64,000 nt of DNA from the NCBI GenBank assembly GCA_035649495.1, contig DASRJL010000107.1:1-64000 (forward strand), given 5' to 3'. This stretch comes from SG8-41 sp035649495. Its GTDB lineage: Bacteria; Pseudomonadota; Gammaproteobacteria; Burkholderiales; SG8-41. The notes under the pieces were generated by a model. It made no database searches. It was given only the letters and a program-made list of their open reading frames with translations, and was not told the DNA's origin. The translations under genes and the position numbers were made by a program. Numbering within the stretch: the stretch's first letter is position 1; every line of letters begins with the position of its first letter. Below, piece after piece: positions 16,437 to 24,868 of the stretch.

Positions 16437-17412
16437 AGTACTCGACCGAGATCCCCGCCGACTTTGCGACTTTGCGCCATTTCGCGATCTCGGTCCTGAT
16501 GTAGGCCGCCAGCTCCTCACGCGTGCCCGGCGCGGGCTCGACCGCGTTCAGCAGGAGCCGCTCGTGGACTTCGGGCGTCTTTATCGTTTTGACCAGGGCC
16601 GCATTCAACGTGTTCAGGATCGGGACCGGCACGCCCGCCGGCGCGCAGCTCGCGTACCAGGCCGTGACCTGAAATCCTTTGATGCCGGATTCATCGACGG
16701 TCGGAACATCGGGGACGGCGAAGTGGCGCTTGAGGGAGGTGACGGCAAGCGCCCGGGTCCTGCCGCCCTTGATGGCTCCGAGCTGCTCGCCCAGGTTGCC
16801 GAACATGCTGGGCACATGGCCGGCCATGACATCCTGCAGCGCGGGAGCGCCCCCTTTGTACGCGACATGAACGAGGTTGATCCCCGTGGCGGTCTTGAAC
16901 AGCTCCATCGTCATGTGCGGCGAAGTCCCCACGCCGGGCGAGGCATAGTTCAGCTTGCCGGAGCCGGCCTTTGCCCAGGCGATGTATTCCGCAACCGTCT
17001 TTGCCGGCACCGACGGATTGACGACGAGCACGTTGGGGGTCGACCCGATCATGGAGATCGGTACTAAATCCTTCTCGGGATCGAACGGCAGCTTGTTGTA
17101 GATCGCAGGGCTCACGCCGTGCGAGGCGACGCCGCAAGCGAACATCGTATAGCCGTCCGGAGTTGCCTTTGCAGCGATGGCCGCGCCGACGTTGCCCGCC
17201 GCACCGGGGCGGTTCTCGACGATGACCTGCTGGCCGAGCACTTCGCCGAGCTTCGTAGCGACGATCCGGTTCGTGATATCGACTCCGCCGCCGGGAGGGA
17301 AGGGGTTGATGATGCGCAGCGGCCGATTGGGAAAGGGTTGAGCCACTGCCGCCGTCCATGCCGCCAGCGCGGACAACATCAGGATCAGCTGCGCGCTCCG
17401 GTATTGCCTCAT
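16435..17412 (-). CDS. Bug-type periplasmic solute receptor
   Basis: 325-residue TctC-family receptor with signal peptide ending near AAVAQPFP. GGGAGGAACC precedes ATG 17412. Motifs: FPPGGGVD, RPGAAGNVG, HVAYKGGAPAL (Ala in place of the usual Pro), and CAPAGVP. 29 bp downstream of the coxG-like gene, in line with the molybdenum hydroxylase operon. Confidence 0.92.
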   Translation of the reverse strand: MRQYRSAQLILMLSALAAWTAAVAQPFPNRPLRIINPFPPGGGVDITNRIVATKLGEVLGQQVIVENRPGAAGNVGAAIAAKATPDGYTMFACGVASHGVSPAIYNKLPFDPEKDLVPISMIGSTPNVLVVNPSVPAKTVAEYIAWAKAGSGKLNYASPGVGTSPHMTMELFKTATGINLVHVAYKGGAPALQDVMAGHVPSMFGNLGEQLGAIKGGRTRALAVTSLKRHFAVPDVPTVDESGIKGFQVTAWYASCAPAGVPVPILNTLNAALVKTIKTPEVHERLLLNAVEPAPGTREELAAYIRTEIAKWRKVAKSAGISVEY

Positions 17413-17441
17413 GGTTCCTCCCGATCGTCTGTGTTAGAAGT

Positions 17442-17888
17442 CTATACCGCGAGCGCGGCGCCGAGGTTCCGGGCGAACTCGGCGAGAATCGAGTCCGCTT
17501 TGCTCTTAATGATCGGCTGGCCGAACTCGCCGATCTTGCCGAGTACGGCGAGGTCCGTGTCGATCCGGATGTGCGTCCCCGCCTCGGCCGGCGTGAGCGT
17601 GAGATGCATCCGCGCGCGGATCCCGCCGCCGAGGCGCCGGTCGTTGGCCTCGGCGCGCATGCGCGCGCTCCACCCGGTCCGGTCCTGCTCCTCGACGGTG
17701 ATCGTGCCCTCGAGCGAGAGACGTACGGGGCCGACCTTCACCGCGATGCCCCCCCGGTAGGCGTTGTTGCCCACGGCTTCGACGGTCCCGACCCCCGGCA
17801 CGCAGCGGCTGACGGCGGGAACGTCCATCAGCAGGTCCCAGAGGCGCTCGCGCGCCGCGGGAACGACGCACTCCTGCGTGAAGGTCAC
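17442..17888 (-). CDS. CoxG-like SRPBCC protein
   Basis: 148-residue protein of the CO dehydrogenase subunit G family (START/SRPBCC fold). CoxG proteins accompany molybdenum hydroxylases and are thought to anchor the enzyme to the membrane or to help mature its cofactor. Motifs: CVVPAARERLWDLLMDVPAV and PGVGTVE at the N-terminus. GTG 17888 overlaps the TGA of the medium subunit gene (GTGA), indicating coupling. The C-terminal membrane tail found in Oligotropha CoxG is missing; the protein ends shortly after the fold. Confidence 0.82.
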   Translation of the reverse strand: MTFTQECVVPAARERLWDLLMDVPAVSRCVPGVGTVEAVGNNAYRGGIAVKVGPVRLSLEGTITVEEQDRTGWSARMRAEANDRRLGGGIRARMHLTLTPAEAGTHIRIDTDLAVLGKIGEFGQPIIKSKADSILAEFARNLGAALAV

Positions 17889-18763
17889 CGACTCGCCCGC
17901 CGCGCTTCTTCCCAGGCCTGGGTGAGCGCGCGCCCGACCATCACCGCGGTCATCTCGCGCTTGTACGCGGCCGATCCCCTGTGGTCGGTCAGAGGATCCA
18001 CCTCGCCCTTCGCCGCCTCGCCGACGTCGCGGAGGAGGCGCTCGTCGAGCCTGGCGCCGCGGAGCAGCGCTTCCGCTTTTGCCGCGCGGAGCGGCGTCGG
18101 CGCGACGGAACCCAACGCGATGCGCGCCTCGCGGCACCGCTCGCCGCCCGCTTCCAGGGTCACGGTCGCGGCGACCGCCACCGTCGCGTAGTCCTCGGCG
18201 CTGCGCGGGAGGAACTTGATGAAGGCGGCGCCGCTCGCCGGCGGCAGCGGTGGCACGGTCACCGCCGTGACCAGCTCGCCCGGCTCGAGCGCGGTCTCGT
18301 AGTAGTCGCGGAAGAAAGCGCGGAGCGGCAGCTCGCGCCGGCCGCCGGCGCGCCGGATCTCGACGCTGGCGTCGAGCGCCACGAGCGTCACCGGCGGGTC
18401 CTGGTTGGGATCGGCGTGCGCGAGCGAGCCGCCCACCGTGGCCATGTGGCGGATGCGCACCGTTGCCACGCGACGGAACGTTTCCGCGAGAACGGGCAGG
18501 CGCTCCGTCACGAGCGGCGAGACCTCGGCCTGCCGGTGCGTAACGAGTGCGCCGAGGCGTATCGCACCGCTCGCCGCTTCGATCCGGTTGAGCCCTTCGA
18601 CGTCGCGCAGGCTCACGAGGCAATCGGGCAGCACCAGGCGCTGCCTCATCATCGTCACGAGCGCGGTGCCGCCTGCCACGACCCGGGCGCCGTCGCCGTG
18701 TTCCCGCAGAAGCGCGAGCGCCTCGTCAAGGGTAGCAGGCGCCCGGTAGTCGAAGGCGTTCAC
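17885..18763 (-). CDS. Molybdenum hydroxylase FAD-binding (medium) subunit
   Basis: 292-residue CoxM/CutM-type subunit that passes electrons from the 2Fe-2S clusters to FAD. Signatures: VVAGGTALV (residues about 28-37) and TVGGSLAHADP (about 108-118), both pyrophosphate-contacting loops. GTG 18763 overlaps the small-subunit stop by 4 bp. Together with the genes on either side it makes a three-subunit xanthine-oxidase-family enzyme. Confidence 0.92.
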   Translation of the reverse strand: MNAFDYRAPATLDEALALLREHGDGARVVAGGTALVTMMRQRLVLPDCLVSLRDVEGLNRIEAASGAIRLGALVTHRQAEVSPLVTERLPVLAETFRRVATVRIRHMATVGGSLAHADPNQDPPVTLVALDASVEIRRAGGRRELPLRAFFRDYYETALEPGELVTAVTVPPLPPASGAAFIKFLPRSAEDYATVAVAATVTLEAGGERCREARIALGSVAPTPLRAAKAEALLRGARLDERLLRDVGEAAKGEVDPLTDHRGSAAYKREMTAVMVGRALTQAWEEARRASR

Positions 18764-19230
18764 GGCTCCACCGCCTTGGCGGCGGCCTGGATCGACTCGA
18801 CGATCTTGTAGTAGCCGGTGCAACGGCAGAGATTGCCGAGCATCCATTCCTTGATCTGCGCCTCGGTCGGATTCTCGATCGTGTCGAGGAGCGCCTTGGC
18901 CGCGACGACCTGGCCGGGGGTGCAGATGCCGCACTGGAAGCCGCCGCAGTCCATGAACGCCTGCTGGACCGGATGCAGCCGCTCGTCTCCGGCGAGGCCC
19001 TCGACGGTAGTGACCTCGTGGCCGTCCGCGAAGACAGCGAGCGCGATGCAGGAGCTCACCATCCTGCCGTCGAGCAGCACGGTGCACGCGCCGCAGACGC
19101 CGACGCCGCACCCTTCCTTGGAGCCGGTGAGGCCGAGATCGTAGCGGAGGCAATCGAGCAGCGTGCGGTAGGTGGGCACCTCCACCTCGCGGGCGACGCC
19201 GTTCACGGTGATGCGGATCGTGCGGTTCAT
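18760..19230 (-). CDS. Molybdenum hydroxylase 2Fe-2S (small) subunit
   Basis: 156-residue CoxS-type subunit. The N-terminal plant-type ferredoxin domain has KEGCGVGVCGACTVLLDG, with a further Cys in SSCIAL. The C-terminal four-helix domain binds the second cluster through GFQCGICTPGQV and NLCRCTGYYKI. ATG 19230 overlaps the large-subunit stop by 4 bp. All eight cluster ligands are intact, so the electron path looks functional. Confidence 0.95.
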   Translation of the reverse strand: MNRTIRITVNGVAREVEVPTYRTLLDCLRYDLGLTGSKEGCGVGVCGACTVLLDGRMVSSCIALAVFADGHEVTTVEGLAGDERLHPVQQAFMDCGGFQCGICTPGQVVAAKALLDTIENPTEAQIKEWMLGNLCRCTGYYKIVESIQAAAKAVEP

Positions 19231-21428
19231 GATTGTTGCTCCCTGGCCCGTTGCTCCTTTGCCCTGAGTGCGAAGTAGACCTTCTCCGCGGTGATGGGCA
19301 GATCGAGGATGCGCACCCCGCACGCGTCGGCAACGGCGTTGGCGATGGCCGGCGCCACTGCGCTGATGCTGCCTTCGCCGATAGCCTTGGCGCGGAACGG
19401 TCCGGGTCCCACCGCATCCTCGACGAGCACGGTCGTGAGCGGCGGGATGTCGGCTATGGTCGGGAGCTTGGTCTCGCCCAGGTTGAGCGTGCTGATCCGG
19501 CCATCCTCAGTCGGCAGCTCCTCCATCAGCGCGTAGCCCAGCCCCTGGATGAGCCCGCCCTCGATCTGTCCCTGGTGGCCGATCGGGTTGATGACGGTCC
19601 CCACGTCGTGCGCTGTCGTGAAGTGACGCACGCTCACCTGGCCCGTCGCCGGGTCGACGGCGACCTCCGCCACCTGCGCGGTGAACGAGGTGACAGCGGC
19701 GTGCGTCTTCGCATCGTAGAAGTGCGACGCCTCGAGCGTGCGTCCCTCGCGCGCCGCCGCCTGCGCGATTGCCGCGAGCGAGGCGCCGGGCGTGCCGAGC
19801 TTCGCGGTTTCCGCAGCGATCAGCTCCTTCAGCTTCTCGCACGCGTGATAGGCGGCGCGCCCTCCCGTGTGCGTGACGCGGCTGCCGCCCACGCCGGAAT
19901 CGTTCTCGAAGACATCGGTGGTCGCGAGCTCGATCTGCACGTCGTCGATCGCGAGGCCGAGCACCTCGGCCACCACCTGCCGGAGCGTGAGGTGCGCGCC
20001 CGTGCCGGTGTCGGGCAGCGCGATCACCAGGGTCACGTTCCCCGTGGTCTCCAGCCGCACGCGCGCGTTCGTGAATCCGACGCCGATGTGGCGATGGGTC
20101 ATCGCGACGCCGCGGCCGATCCACGGTCCCGGCTTCGGCGTGGACCAGTGGCTCGCCTCGAGCGCGGCCTCGAGCGTTTCCTTCGCGCGTACTTCCTCGA
20201 GGTGGTGGCCGTTGGCGAGGAGATCGCCGTCCTTCAACAGGTTGCGCCGCCGGAACTCGGTCGGGTCGAGCCCGAGCTCTTTCGCGATCATGTCCATGTG
20301 CGACTCGCCGGCGAAGACCATCTGGGGCTCGCCGGGCGATCGCGCGTGGCCGCACGGGATGTTGTGCGTGTAGACGCAGTACGATTCGATGAGGAGGTTC
20401 GGCATCCGGTAGACGCCGGCGCCCATGCCCGCGCCGCCGAGGTGGACGCTGGGCGCCGGCTTGAACGCGGCGTAGGCCCCGCTGTTGAAGAGCGACTTCA
20501 CCTGCCGTGCCACGATCCGTCCGTCGTTCGTGACGCCCGTGCGCATCGTGATCAGCGAGGGGTGGCGCGGGTTGCCCGCCATCAGCTCTTCGGCGTAGCG
20601 CATGACCATCTTGACCGGCCGTCCCGTTACCCGGGACAGGTGGTACGCGAGCGGCAGATCCATCAGCGAGCCCTTGCCGCCGAAGTCGCCACCGATGGGC
20701 GTGAGGTTGACGCGGATTTTTTCCTGCGGGAGCTGGAGAGCGAGAGACATCAACTCCTTCAGCCGGTGGGGCATCTTGTTCGATGCCCACACCTGGACGC
20801 GTCCATCCGCGTCGATCGCCACGACGCCGGCGTGCGGCTCGAGATATCCCTGGTGCGCGAGCTGTGTGCGGAAGGTGTGCTCGAAGATGCGATCGGCCTC
20901 GCGGAACCCGGCCTCGACGTTCCCCAGCTTGAAGCGCAGCACGGACTGGACGTTCGGGTGGGGCCGCTCTTTCGGTGCGCCCTCGTATGCCCCGGCGTTC
21001 TCGTGCACGACGGGCGCGCCGCTATCGAGCGCTTTGGCAAGGTCGATGGTTGCAGGCAGGTCCTCGTACTGCACGTCGATCTGCGCGAGGGCTTCGTCCG
21101 CGACGTCCGGGTCGACCGCGGCAACGACCGCGACCTTCTCGCCGATGAAGCGCACGCGATCCCGGGCGAGGAGCGGCATGTCGAACATGCGCCGCCCGAC
21201 CAGTATGTCCGGCAGGTCGGCCGCCGTCAGGACGGCCAGCACGCCGGGCAGCGCCTTGGCCCGCGACGTGTCTATCCCGACGATACGCGCGTGCGGCAGT
21301 GGACTGCGCAGCGCCTTGCCCCAGATCAACCCGGGGAGCGTCACGTCGGCAGAGTAGCGGTCGGCACCGGTTACCTTCCCGGCGCCGTCGAGCCGCCCGA
21401 TGGTGTGCCCCACGATACGGTGTGTCAT
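19227..21428 (-). CDS. Molybdenum hydroxylase molybdopterin-binding (large) subunit
   Basis: 733-residue xanthine-dehydrogenase-family large subunit carrying molybdopterin cytosine dinucleotide. The fold begins with GRLDGAGKVTGADRYSAD; the cofactor motif GGDFGGKG is at about residue 250-260; the catalytic Glu is expected in AIGEGSISA near the C-terminus. The active-site loop reads PCGHARSPGEPQ and not the AYRCSFR of true CO dehydrogenase, so this is not CO dehydrogenase but a hydroxylase of an aromatic, N-heterocyclic or aldehyde substrate. AGGAGTG precedes ATG 21428. 11 bp downstream of the flavin monooxygenase-like gene. Confidence 0.93.
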   Translation of the reverse strand: MTHRIVGHTIGRLDGAGKVTGADRYSADVTLPGLIWGKALRSPLPHARIVGIDTSRAKALPGVLAVLTAADLPDILVGRRMFDMPLLARDRVRFIGEKVAVVAAVDPDVADEALAQIDVQYEDLPATIDLAKALDSGAPVVHENAGAYEGAPKERPHPNVQSVLRFKLGNVEAGFREADRIFEHTFRTQLAHQGYLEPHAGVVAIDADGRVQVWASNKMPHRLKELMSLALQLPQEKIRVNLTPIGGDFGGKGSLMDLPLAYHLSRVTGRPVKMVMRYAEELMAGNPRHPSLITMRTGVTNDGRIVARQVKSLFNSGAYAAFKPAPSVHLGGAGMGAGVYRMPNLLIESYCVYTHNIPCGHARSPGEPQMVFAGESHMDMIAKELGLDPTEFRRRNLLKDGDLLANGHHLEEVRAKETLEAALEASHWSTPKPGPWIGRGVAMTHRHIGVGFTNARVRLETTGNVTLVIALPDTGTGAHLTLRQVVAEVLGLAIDDVQIELATTDVFENDSGVGGSRVTHTGGRAAYHACEKLKELIAAETAKLGTPGASLAAIAQAAAREGRTLEASHFYDAKTHAAVTSFTAQVAEVAVDPATGQVSVRHFTTAHDVGTVINPIGHQGQIEGGLIQGLGYALMEELPTEDGRISTLNLGETKLPTIADIPPLTTVLVEDAVGPGPFRAKAIGEGSISAVAPAIANAVADACGVRILDLPITAEKVYFALRAKEQRAREQQS

Positions 21429-21439
21429 GAACACTCCTG

Positions 21440-22630
21440 CTAAAGTTCGAGGCCCGGCGGCAGCCCGCACATGACCCGCGCGTAGCTCGCCCCGGCGACG
21501 TCCCAATTGAGCGCCATGTGCTGGCCTGCCGCGTGTATGTCGCGGAGCAGGCGCTGCGCTTCGCTTTCGAGAAAGATACTCCGCGCGCCCGCGGCGGAGA
21601 AGAGGCGGTCGAGCGCGCGCGTGCACTGCCGGGCGGCGTAGGCGATATCGCGCCGGTTGCGCGCTCGCTGCTCCAGCGTCAGCTCCCCGCCCCGCTCGAC
21701 GATCTCCATCGCTTCGCGGCAGTCCCGCAGCATGAGCGCGCGCGCGGCGTCGATCTCGGCGGCCGCGGACGCGATGTGCGCGTGAATCGCGCCTTCCGCC
21801 ATTGCCCTGGGGCCGGCGGACGGCCGCTCCCGCAGGCCCTGCAGAAGAATCTGCAGCGCGCGCTCCGCCATGCCGATCAGGGGGGCCGCCAGCGAGAACG
21901 GCACGGTTGCGTGACGCGGCAGGCGGTAGAGCGCGCCGCCATTGAAAGCGCTCCCCGGTCCCGTTCCGTTCGCCATCGCCTTGTTGCCGAGCGCGCGGTG
22001 CGCGGGCACGAACACTTCGCCCCTCAGCTCGAAGTCCTTGCTGCCCGTCCCGCTCATGCCCATCACGTGCCAGTTGTCGATGATCGTGTAGTCGGTCTTG
22101 GGCACGAGGAACATGTGGAGCTCGGGAGCCTCCGTATCCACGGCCGACGGAACGAAGCTGCGCACGAGCGCCCAGTCGGCGTGGTCGCAGCCGCTGGAGA
22201 AAGGCCACCGTCCCGAGAGCCGATAGCCGCCCTTCACCCGCACGGCCTTGCCGACGGGCTGAAAGCCGGAAGAGATCAGGCTGTCGGGCGACTTCTCCCA
22301 GACGTCCTTCTGCGCCTGGCCGTCGAACATCCCGAGCGTGGCGCAGTGGTCCGAAAAAATGCCCTGGATCCACCCGGTAGAGCCGCATCCTTCCGCCACC
22401 GTCGCGGTGATCAGGACGGCTTCGTCGAGGGGCAGCTCGTATCCGCCCAGAACGGCCGGCTGCAGCGTGCGGAACAGGCCGGCCCGGCGCAGGTCGGCTA
22501 TGCTTTCCGGCGGGATGGATCTCAGTTTTTCCGCTTCGGCCGCGCGATTGCGAAGCGTCGGCACCAGCTCCCGCGCGCGAGAGAGAAGCTCGGTGCCCTT
22601 GGCCGTGTATGCAGTCATGATGTCGGACAC
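21440..22630 (-). CDS. Acyl-CoA dehydrogenase-fold flavin monooxygenase, HsaA type
   Basis: 396-residue group D flavoprotein monooxygenase-like protein with the acyl-CoA dehydrogenase fold. Related proteins (HsaA, HpaB/C2-type, DszC-like) take reduced flavin from a separate reductase and hydroxylate phenols or attack sulfur compounds. Visible: ELRSIPPES-like N-terminal helix, SGRWPFSSGCDHADW and GMSGTGSKDFEL, both characteristic, with the ACAD catalytic Glu absent. GTG 22630 has AGGA upstream; ATG 22618 is an alternative. No reductase partner is present nearby. In the same operon as the molybdenum hydroxylase, so it likely acts on the same or the next intermediate. Confidence 0.82.
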   Translation of the reverse strand: MSDIMTAYTAKGTELLSRARELVPTLRNRAAEAEKLRSIPPESIADLRRAGLFRTLQPAVLGGYELPLDEAVLITATVAEGCGSTGWIQGIFSDHCATLGMFDGQAQKDVWEKSPDSLISSGFQPVGKAVRVKGGYRLSGRWPFSSGCDHADWALVRSFVPSAVDTEAPELHMFLVPKTDYTIIDNWHVMGMSGTGSKDFELRGEVFVPAHRALGNKAMANGTGPGSAFNGGALYRLPRHATVPFSLAAPLIGMAERALQILLQGLRERPSAGPRAMAEGAIHAHIASAAAEIDAARALMLRDCREAMEIVERGGELTLEQRARNRRDIAYAARQCTRALDRLFSAAGARSIFLESEAQRLLRDIHAAGQHMALNWDVAGASYARVMCGLPPGLEL

Positions 22631-22682
22631 TCGATCCTGTGGCCAGGTCTCTACGAGCTATCTCGAAAACCTCAGTGATTTC

Positions 22683-23672
22683 CTACTTCACCACGCCGAT
22701 CGCCCTGAGAAACTCTTCCTGCACGAGACGGTTTACGGCGAGATATTTTGCAAACCCGGCGGAGTCGAGATAGTTGTTGTCGAACATGTTGCGGTGGGAA
22801 TATTCCTTGTAGGCCTGGCTGTCGTAGACGCGCTTCAATGCGGCCTCCATCGCGGCGGCGGCTTGCTTCGGCACGTCGGCGGGCATGGCAAAGCCGCGCC
22901 CGGCGGCGGCGACGACGTCGAAGCCCAGCTCTTTCGCCGTCGGAATATCGGGCGCCTGGACAAAGCGCCGCTCGCCCAACACCGCGAGCACCCGCATCTT
23001 CTTCGACTCGACGAGCGGCAGCATCTCGCTCATGTTCTCACAGGTGACCTCGACGTGCCCGCCAAGCGTCGCCAGCACGGATTCGCCGCCGCCCTTGAAG
23101 GCCACGTATCTGAATTTCGTGCCGGTCGCGCGCTCGATGAGGTGGAACGCGAGGCGCCCGGTTCCCGTTCCTCCCCCCGAGATACCCACCGCTATCGTGC
23201 CTGGCTCGCGCCTGGCCGCTTCGACAAGCTCATTGAACGTGTTGAACTTCGATTCGACGCGCAACGCGATGACCTGCGGATCCGTCGCGAACATCGCGAG
23301 CGGGGTGAAAATATCGAGGGGCAGTTCGAGCTCCGGCCGAACTGTCGCGTTCAGTAGCCCGGCGGTGGCGACCGCCTGGATTACGTGCGGATCGCCCCGC
23401 TTGCTCTTGATGTAGTTGTACGACACGACGCCACCGCCGCCGGCGCGGTTGGTATTGATGAGCGGCTGCGAGAAACTTTTCTGCTTCGTGAGCATATCGG
23501 TGATGGCGCGCGCGAAGAGGTCGGTGCCGCCGCCCGGGGAGGACTGCGCGACGAACTCGATCGGCCTGGACGGATAGGGTTGCGCCTGCGCGGCACCTGC
23601 AATCAGGGTGACTGCGCAGAGCGTGCCGATGAGCGACGAACCAACAGGAGTGTATGTACGAGTTCCGTTCAT
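22683..23672 (-). CDS. TctC-family periplasmic solute receptor, divergent type
   Basis: 329-residue receptor heading the catabolic operon. GGAGGAGAC precedes ATG 23672; signal peptide ends near GAAQAQPYP. It differs from the Bug majority: QSSPGGGTDLFAR, NRAGGGGVVSYNYIKSKRGD, YVAFKGGGESV and a terminal RLVQEEFLRAIGVVK, all closer to the sub-group also represented at 56921. It probably binds the starting substrate of the downstream oxidative enzymes. Confidence 0.9.
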   Translation of the reverse strand: MNGTRTYTPVGSSLIGTLCAVTLIAGAAQAQPYPSRPIEFVAQSSPGGGTDLFARAITDMLTKQKSFSQPLINTNRAGGGGVVSYNYIKSKRGDPHVIQAVATAGLLNATVRPELELPLDIFTPLAMFATDPQVIALRVESKFNTFNELVEAARREPGTIAVGISGGGTGTGRLAFHLIERATGTKFRYVAFKGGGESVLATLGGHVEVTCENMSEMLPLVESKKMRVLAVLGERRFVQAPDIPTAKELGFDVVAAAGRGFAMPADVPKQAAAAMEAALKRVYDSQAYKEYSHRNMFDNNYLDSAGFAKYLAVNRLVQEEFLRAIGVVK

Positions 23673-23702
23673 GATGTCTCCTCCATTATTAACAGAGGGG
23701 AA

Positions 23703-23729
23703 GGGGCCAGGTTCGAGCCTGGCCCCCTT
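23703..23729. terminator. Strong hairpin with short T tract
   Basis: Stem GGGGCCAGG, loop ttcgag, CCTGGCCCC, then CTTT on the plus side. It lies between the end of the minus-strand methyltransferase gene and the start of the receptor operon, where a terminator for the methyltransferase or an insulator would be useful. The T tract is weak in either direction. Confidence 0.5.
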
Positions 23730-23761
23730 TCGTCATTCGCAAATACCCTGGCATGTTCAGT

Positions 23762-23829
23762 ACCGTCATGCCGGTGAAAACCGGCATGCAGACAAACGGC
23801 CTAGATTCCGGCCTTCGCCGGAATGACGG
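23762..23829. repeat. REP-like two-armed palindromic element
   Basis: Two small palindromes face each other: GTCATGCCGGtgaaaaCCGGCATGC (23765-23789) and ATTCCGGccttcgCCGGAATGAC (23805-23827). The outer ends accgtcatgccgg and ccggaatgacggt are themselves inverted repeats with one mismatch. This is the common REP/BIME layout of proteobacteria; a single-arm relative is at 4883-4909. Confidence 0.7.
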
Positions 23830-23852
23830 TCCCGGGGCGCCGGATGCCGGCG

Positions 23853-24623
23853 TCAGCGCTTTATCGCGACCGTCAGCGCGGCCGAATGCTCAAAGCGCAG
23901 CTTGCCGCTCTCCAGGCGCAGTCCTATCCCGGCGCTCGCGCCGCGTTTGGCGAGTGCGGTCATCACAACACCGAGTGGTGCGACGCGCTCCGGAGCCGCG
24001 GCGATCTTCATCCACTCGGAAAACTCGCGGTGATTGGTCCACGCGACGACCTCTTCGATCTCGAGCCCCGCGTCGGCTAGCGATCGATGCAGCTCGCTTC
24101 TTGGCAGCATGCGCACGTGCGAAGGATCGCGCAGGATCTCCAGTGCATTGTGCAGTGCCGCCTCTTCCGGTGCCTCCGCCGACTGGACATCGACCGTAAT
24201 GACCCGGCCGCCGGACTTGATGACGCGAGTCATCTCGCGAAATGCCGCGGTCGGATCCTGAAAGTGGTGCACCGCCGAGCGTGACACGACGACGTCGAAC
24301 GATGCGTCCTCGAACGGCAACGCTTCCGCCCGGCCCGGGGTGAAGAGCGTGTTCGCGAGTCCCGCTCGATCGCAACGCTCGCGCGCCTTTTCGAGCATCG
24401 CGGGCGTGATATCGCAGCCGACCACTTCACCCGCCAAACGAGCGAGCGTCTCGACGACGATACCCGGACCGCAGGCGACATCCAGCACGCGCGAGCTCCC
24501 GGTCAACCGGCCGGCATCGCAGATGCGCGCGAGAACGTTCGCGTCATTGAAGATCGCGGCTTGCGCCATCACATCCGCCTGCCGCGAGAACTCGCTGCGT
24601 ATCAGTTGCTCGTGGTCCGACAT
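23853..24623 (-). CDS. Class I SAM-dependent methyltransferase, UbiE/Methyltransf_11 type
   Basis: 256-residue methyltransferase. Motif I is VLDVACGPGIV (about residue 46), followed by GCDITPAMLEKAR (motif II), FDVVVSRSAVHHF (motif IV) and SGGRVITVDV. Such enzymes methylate small molecules such as quinones or secondary metabolites; the acceptor here is unknown. ATG 24623 was chosen for the AAGGGGG site upstream. A 29-bp exact copy of its first nine codons and upstream bases lies 230 bp further upstream (24830-24858). Confidence 0.88.
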   Translation of the reverse strand: MSDHEQLIRSEFSRQADVMAQAAIFNDANVLARICDAGRLTGSSRVLDVACGPGIVVETLARLAGEVVGCDITPAMLEKARERCDRAGLANTLFTPGRAEALPFEDASFDVVVSRSAVHHFQDPTAAFREMTRVIKSGGRVITVDVQSAEAPEEAALHNALEILRDPSHVRMLPRSELHRSLADAGLEIEEVVAWTNHREFSEWMKIAAAPERVAPLGVVMTALAKRGASAGIGLRLESGKLRFEHSAALTVAIKR

Positions 24624-24628
24624 GGCGA
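24600..24628. repeat. 29-bp direct repeat, copy over the methyltransferase start
   Basis: Identical to 24830-24858. This copy covers the start codon and first codons of the methyltransferase gene. Confidence 0.85.
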
Positions 24629-24805
24629 CAACCCCCTTGAGCGCGATCACAGCCCGTGCAGGCACAATTTCTCCGGCGAAATTGCTCCTCTAAAGGCTAC
24701 CACTTGCATCCGCCTGGAAGTGCGATTTAGGTGCGGAAACTGACATCCTAAGCCCCAAATCTCGCCGAATTCAGGCATGAAAACCCGCAAACACAGAGAC
24801 ATAGC

Positions 24806-24818
24806 GGGGTCAGACCCC
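24806..24818. repeat. Palindrome GGGGTCAGACCCC
   Basis: 13-bp palindrome in the gap upstream of the methyltransferase. Same motif as the core of 13592-13610. I recall this palindrome as frequent between genes of high-GC environmental proteobacteria. Confidence 0.5.
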
Positions 24819-24829
24819 GATCAGTGCGG

Positions 24830-24858
24830 TATCAGTTGCTCGTGGTCCGACATGGCGA
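24830..24858. repeat. 29-bp direct repeat, intergenic copy of a gene start
   Basis: Exact copy of 24600-24628, including the ATG and first codons of the methyltransferase (minus strand), but followed by unrelated sequence. Looks like a remnant of a small duplication; the palindrome at 24806 lies just beside it. Confidence 0.85.
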
Positions 24859-24868
24859 TACCAGCTCG

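Noticed and set aside
19227..21428. CO dehydrogenase large subunit (coxL)
   Set aside because: The diagnostic AYRCSFR loop is absent; the general molybdenum hydroxylase assignment was kept.
19233..21443. Long open frame (over 700 codons) on the plus strand opposite the Mo-hydroxylase large subunit
   Set aside because: Arg/Val/His-rich composition typical of antisense frames in high-GC DNA; the minus-strand gene has complete family motifs.
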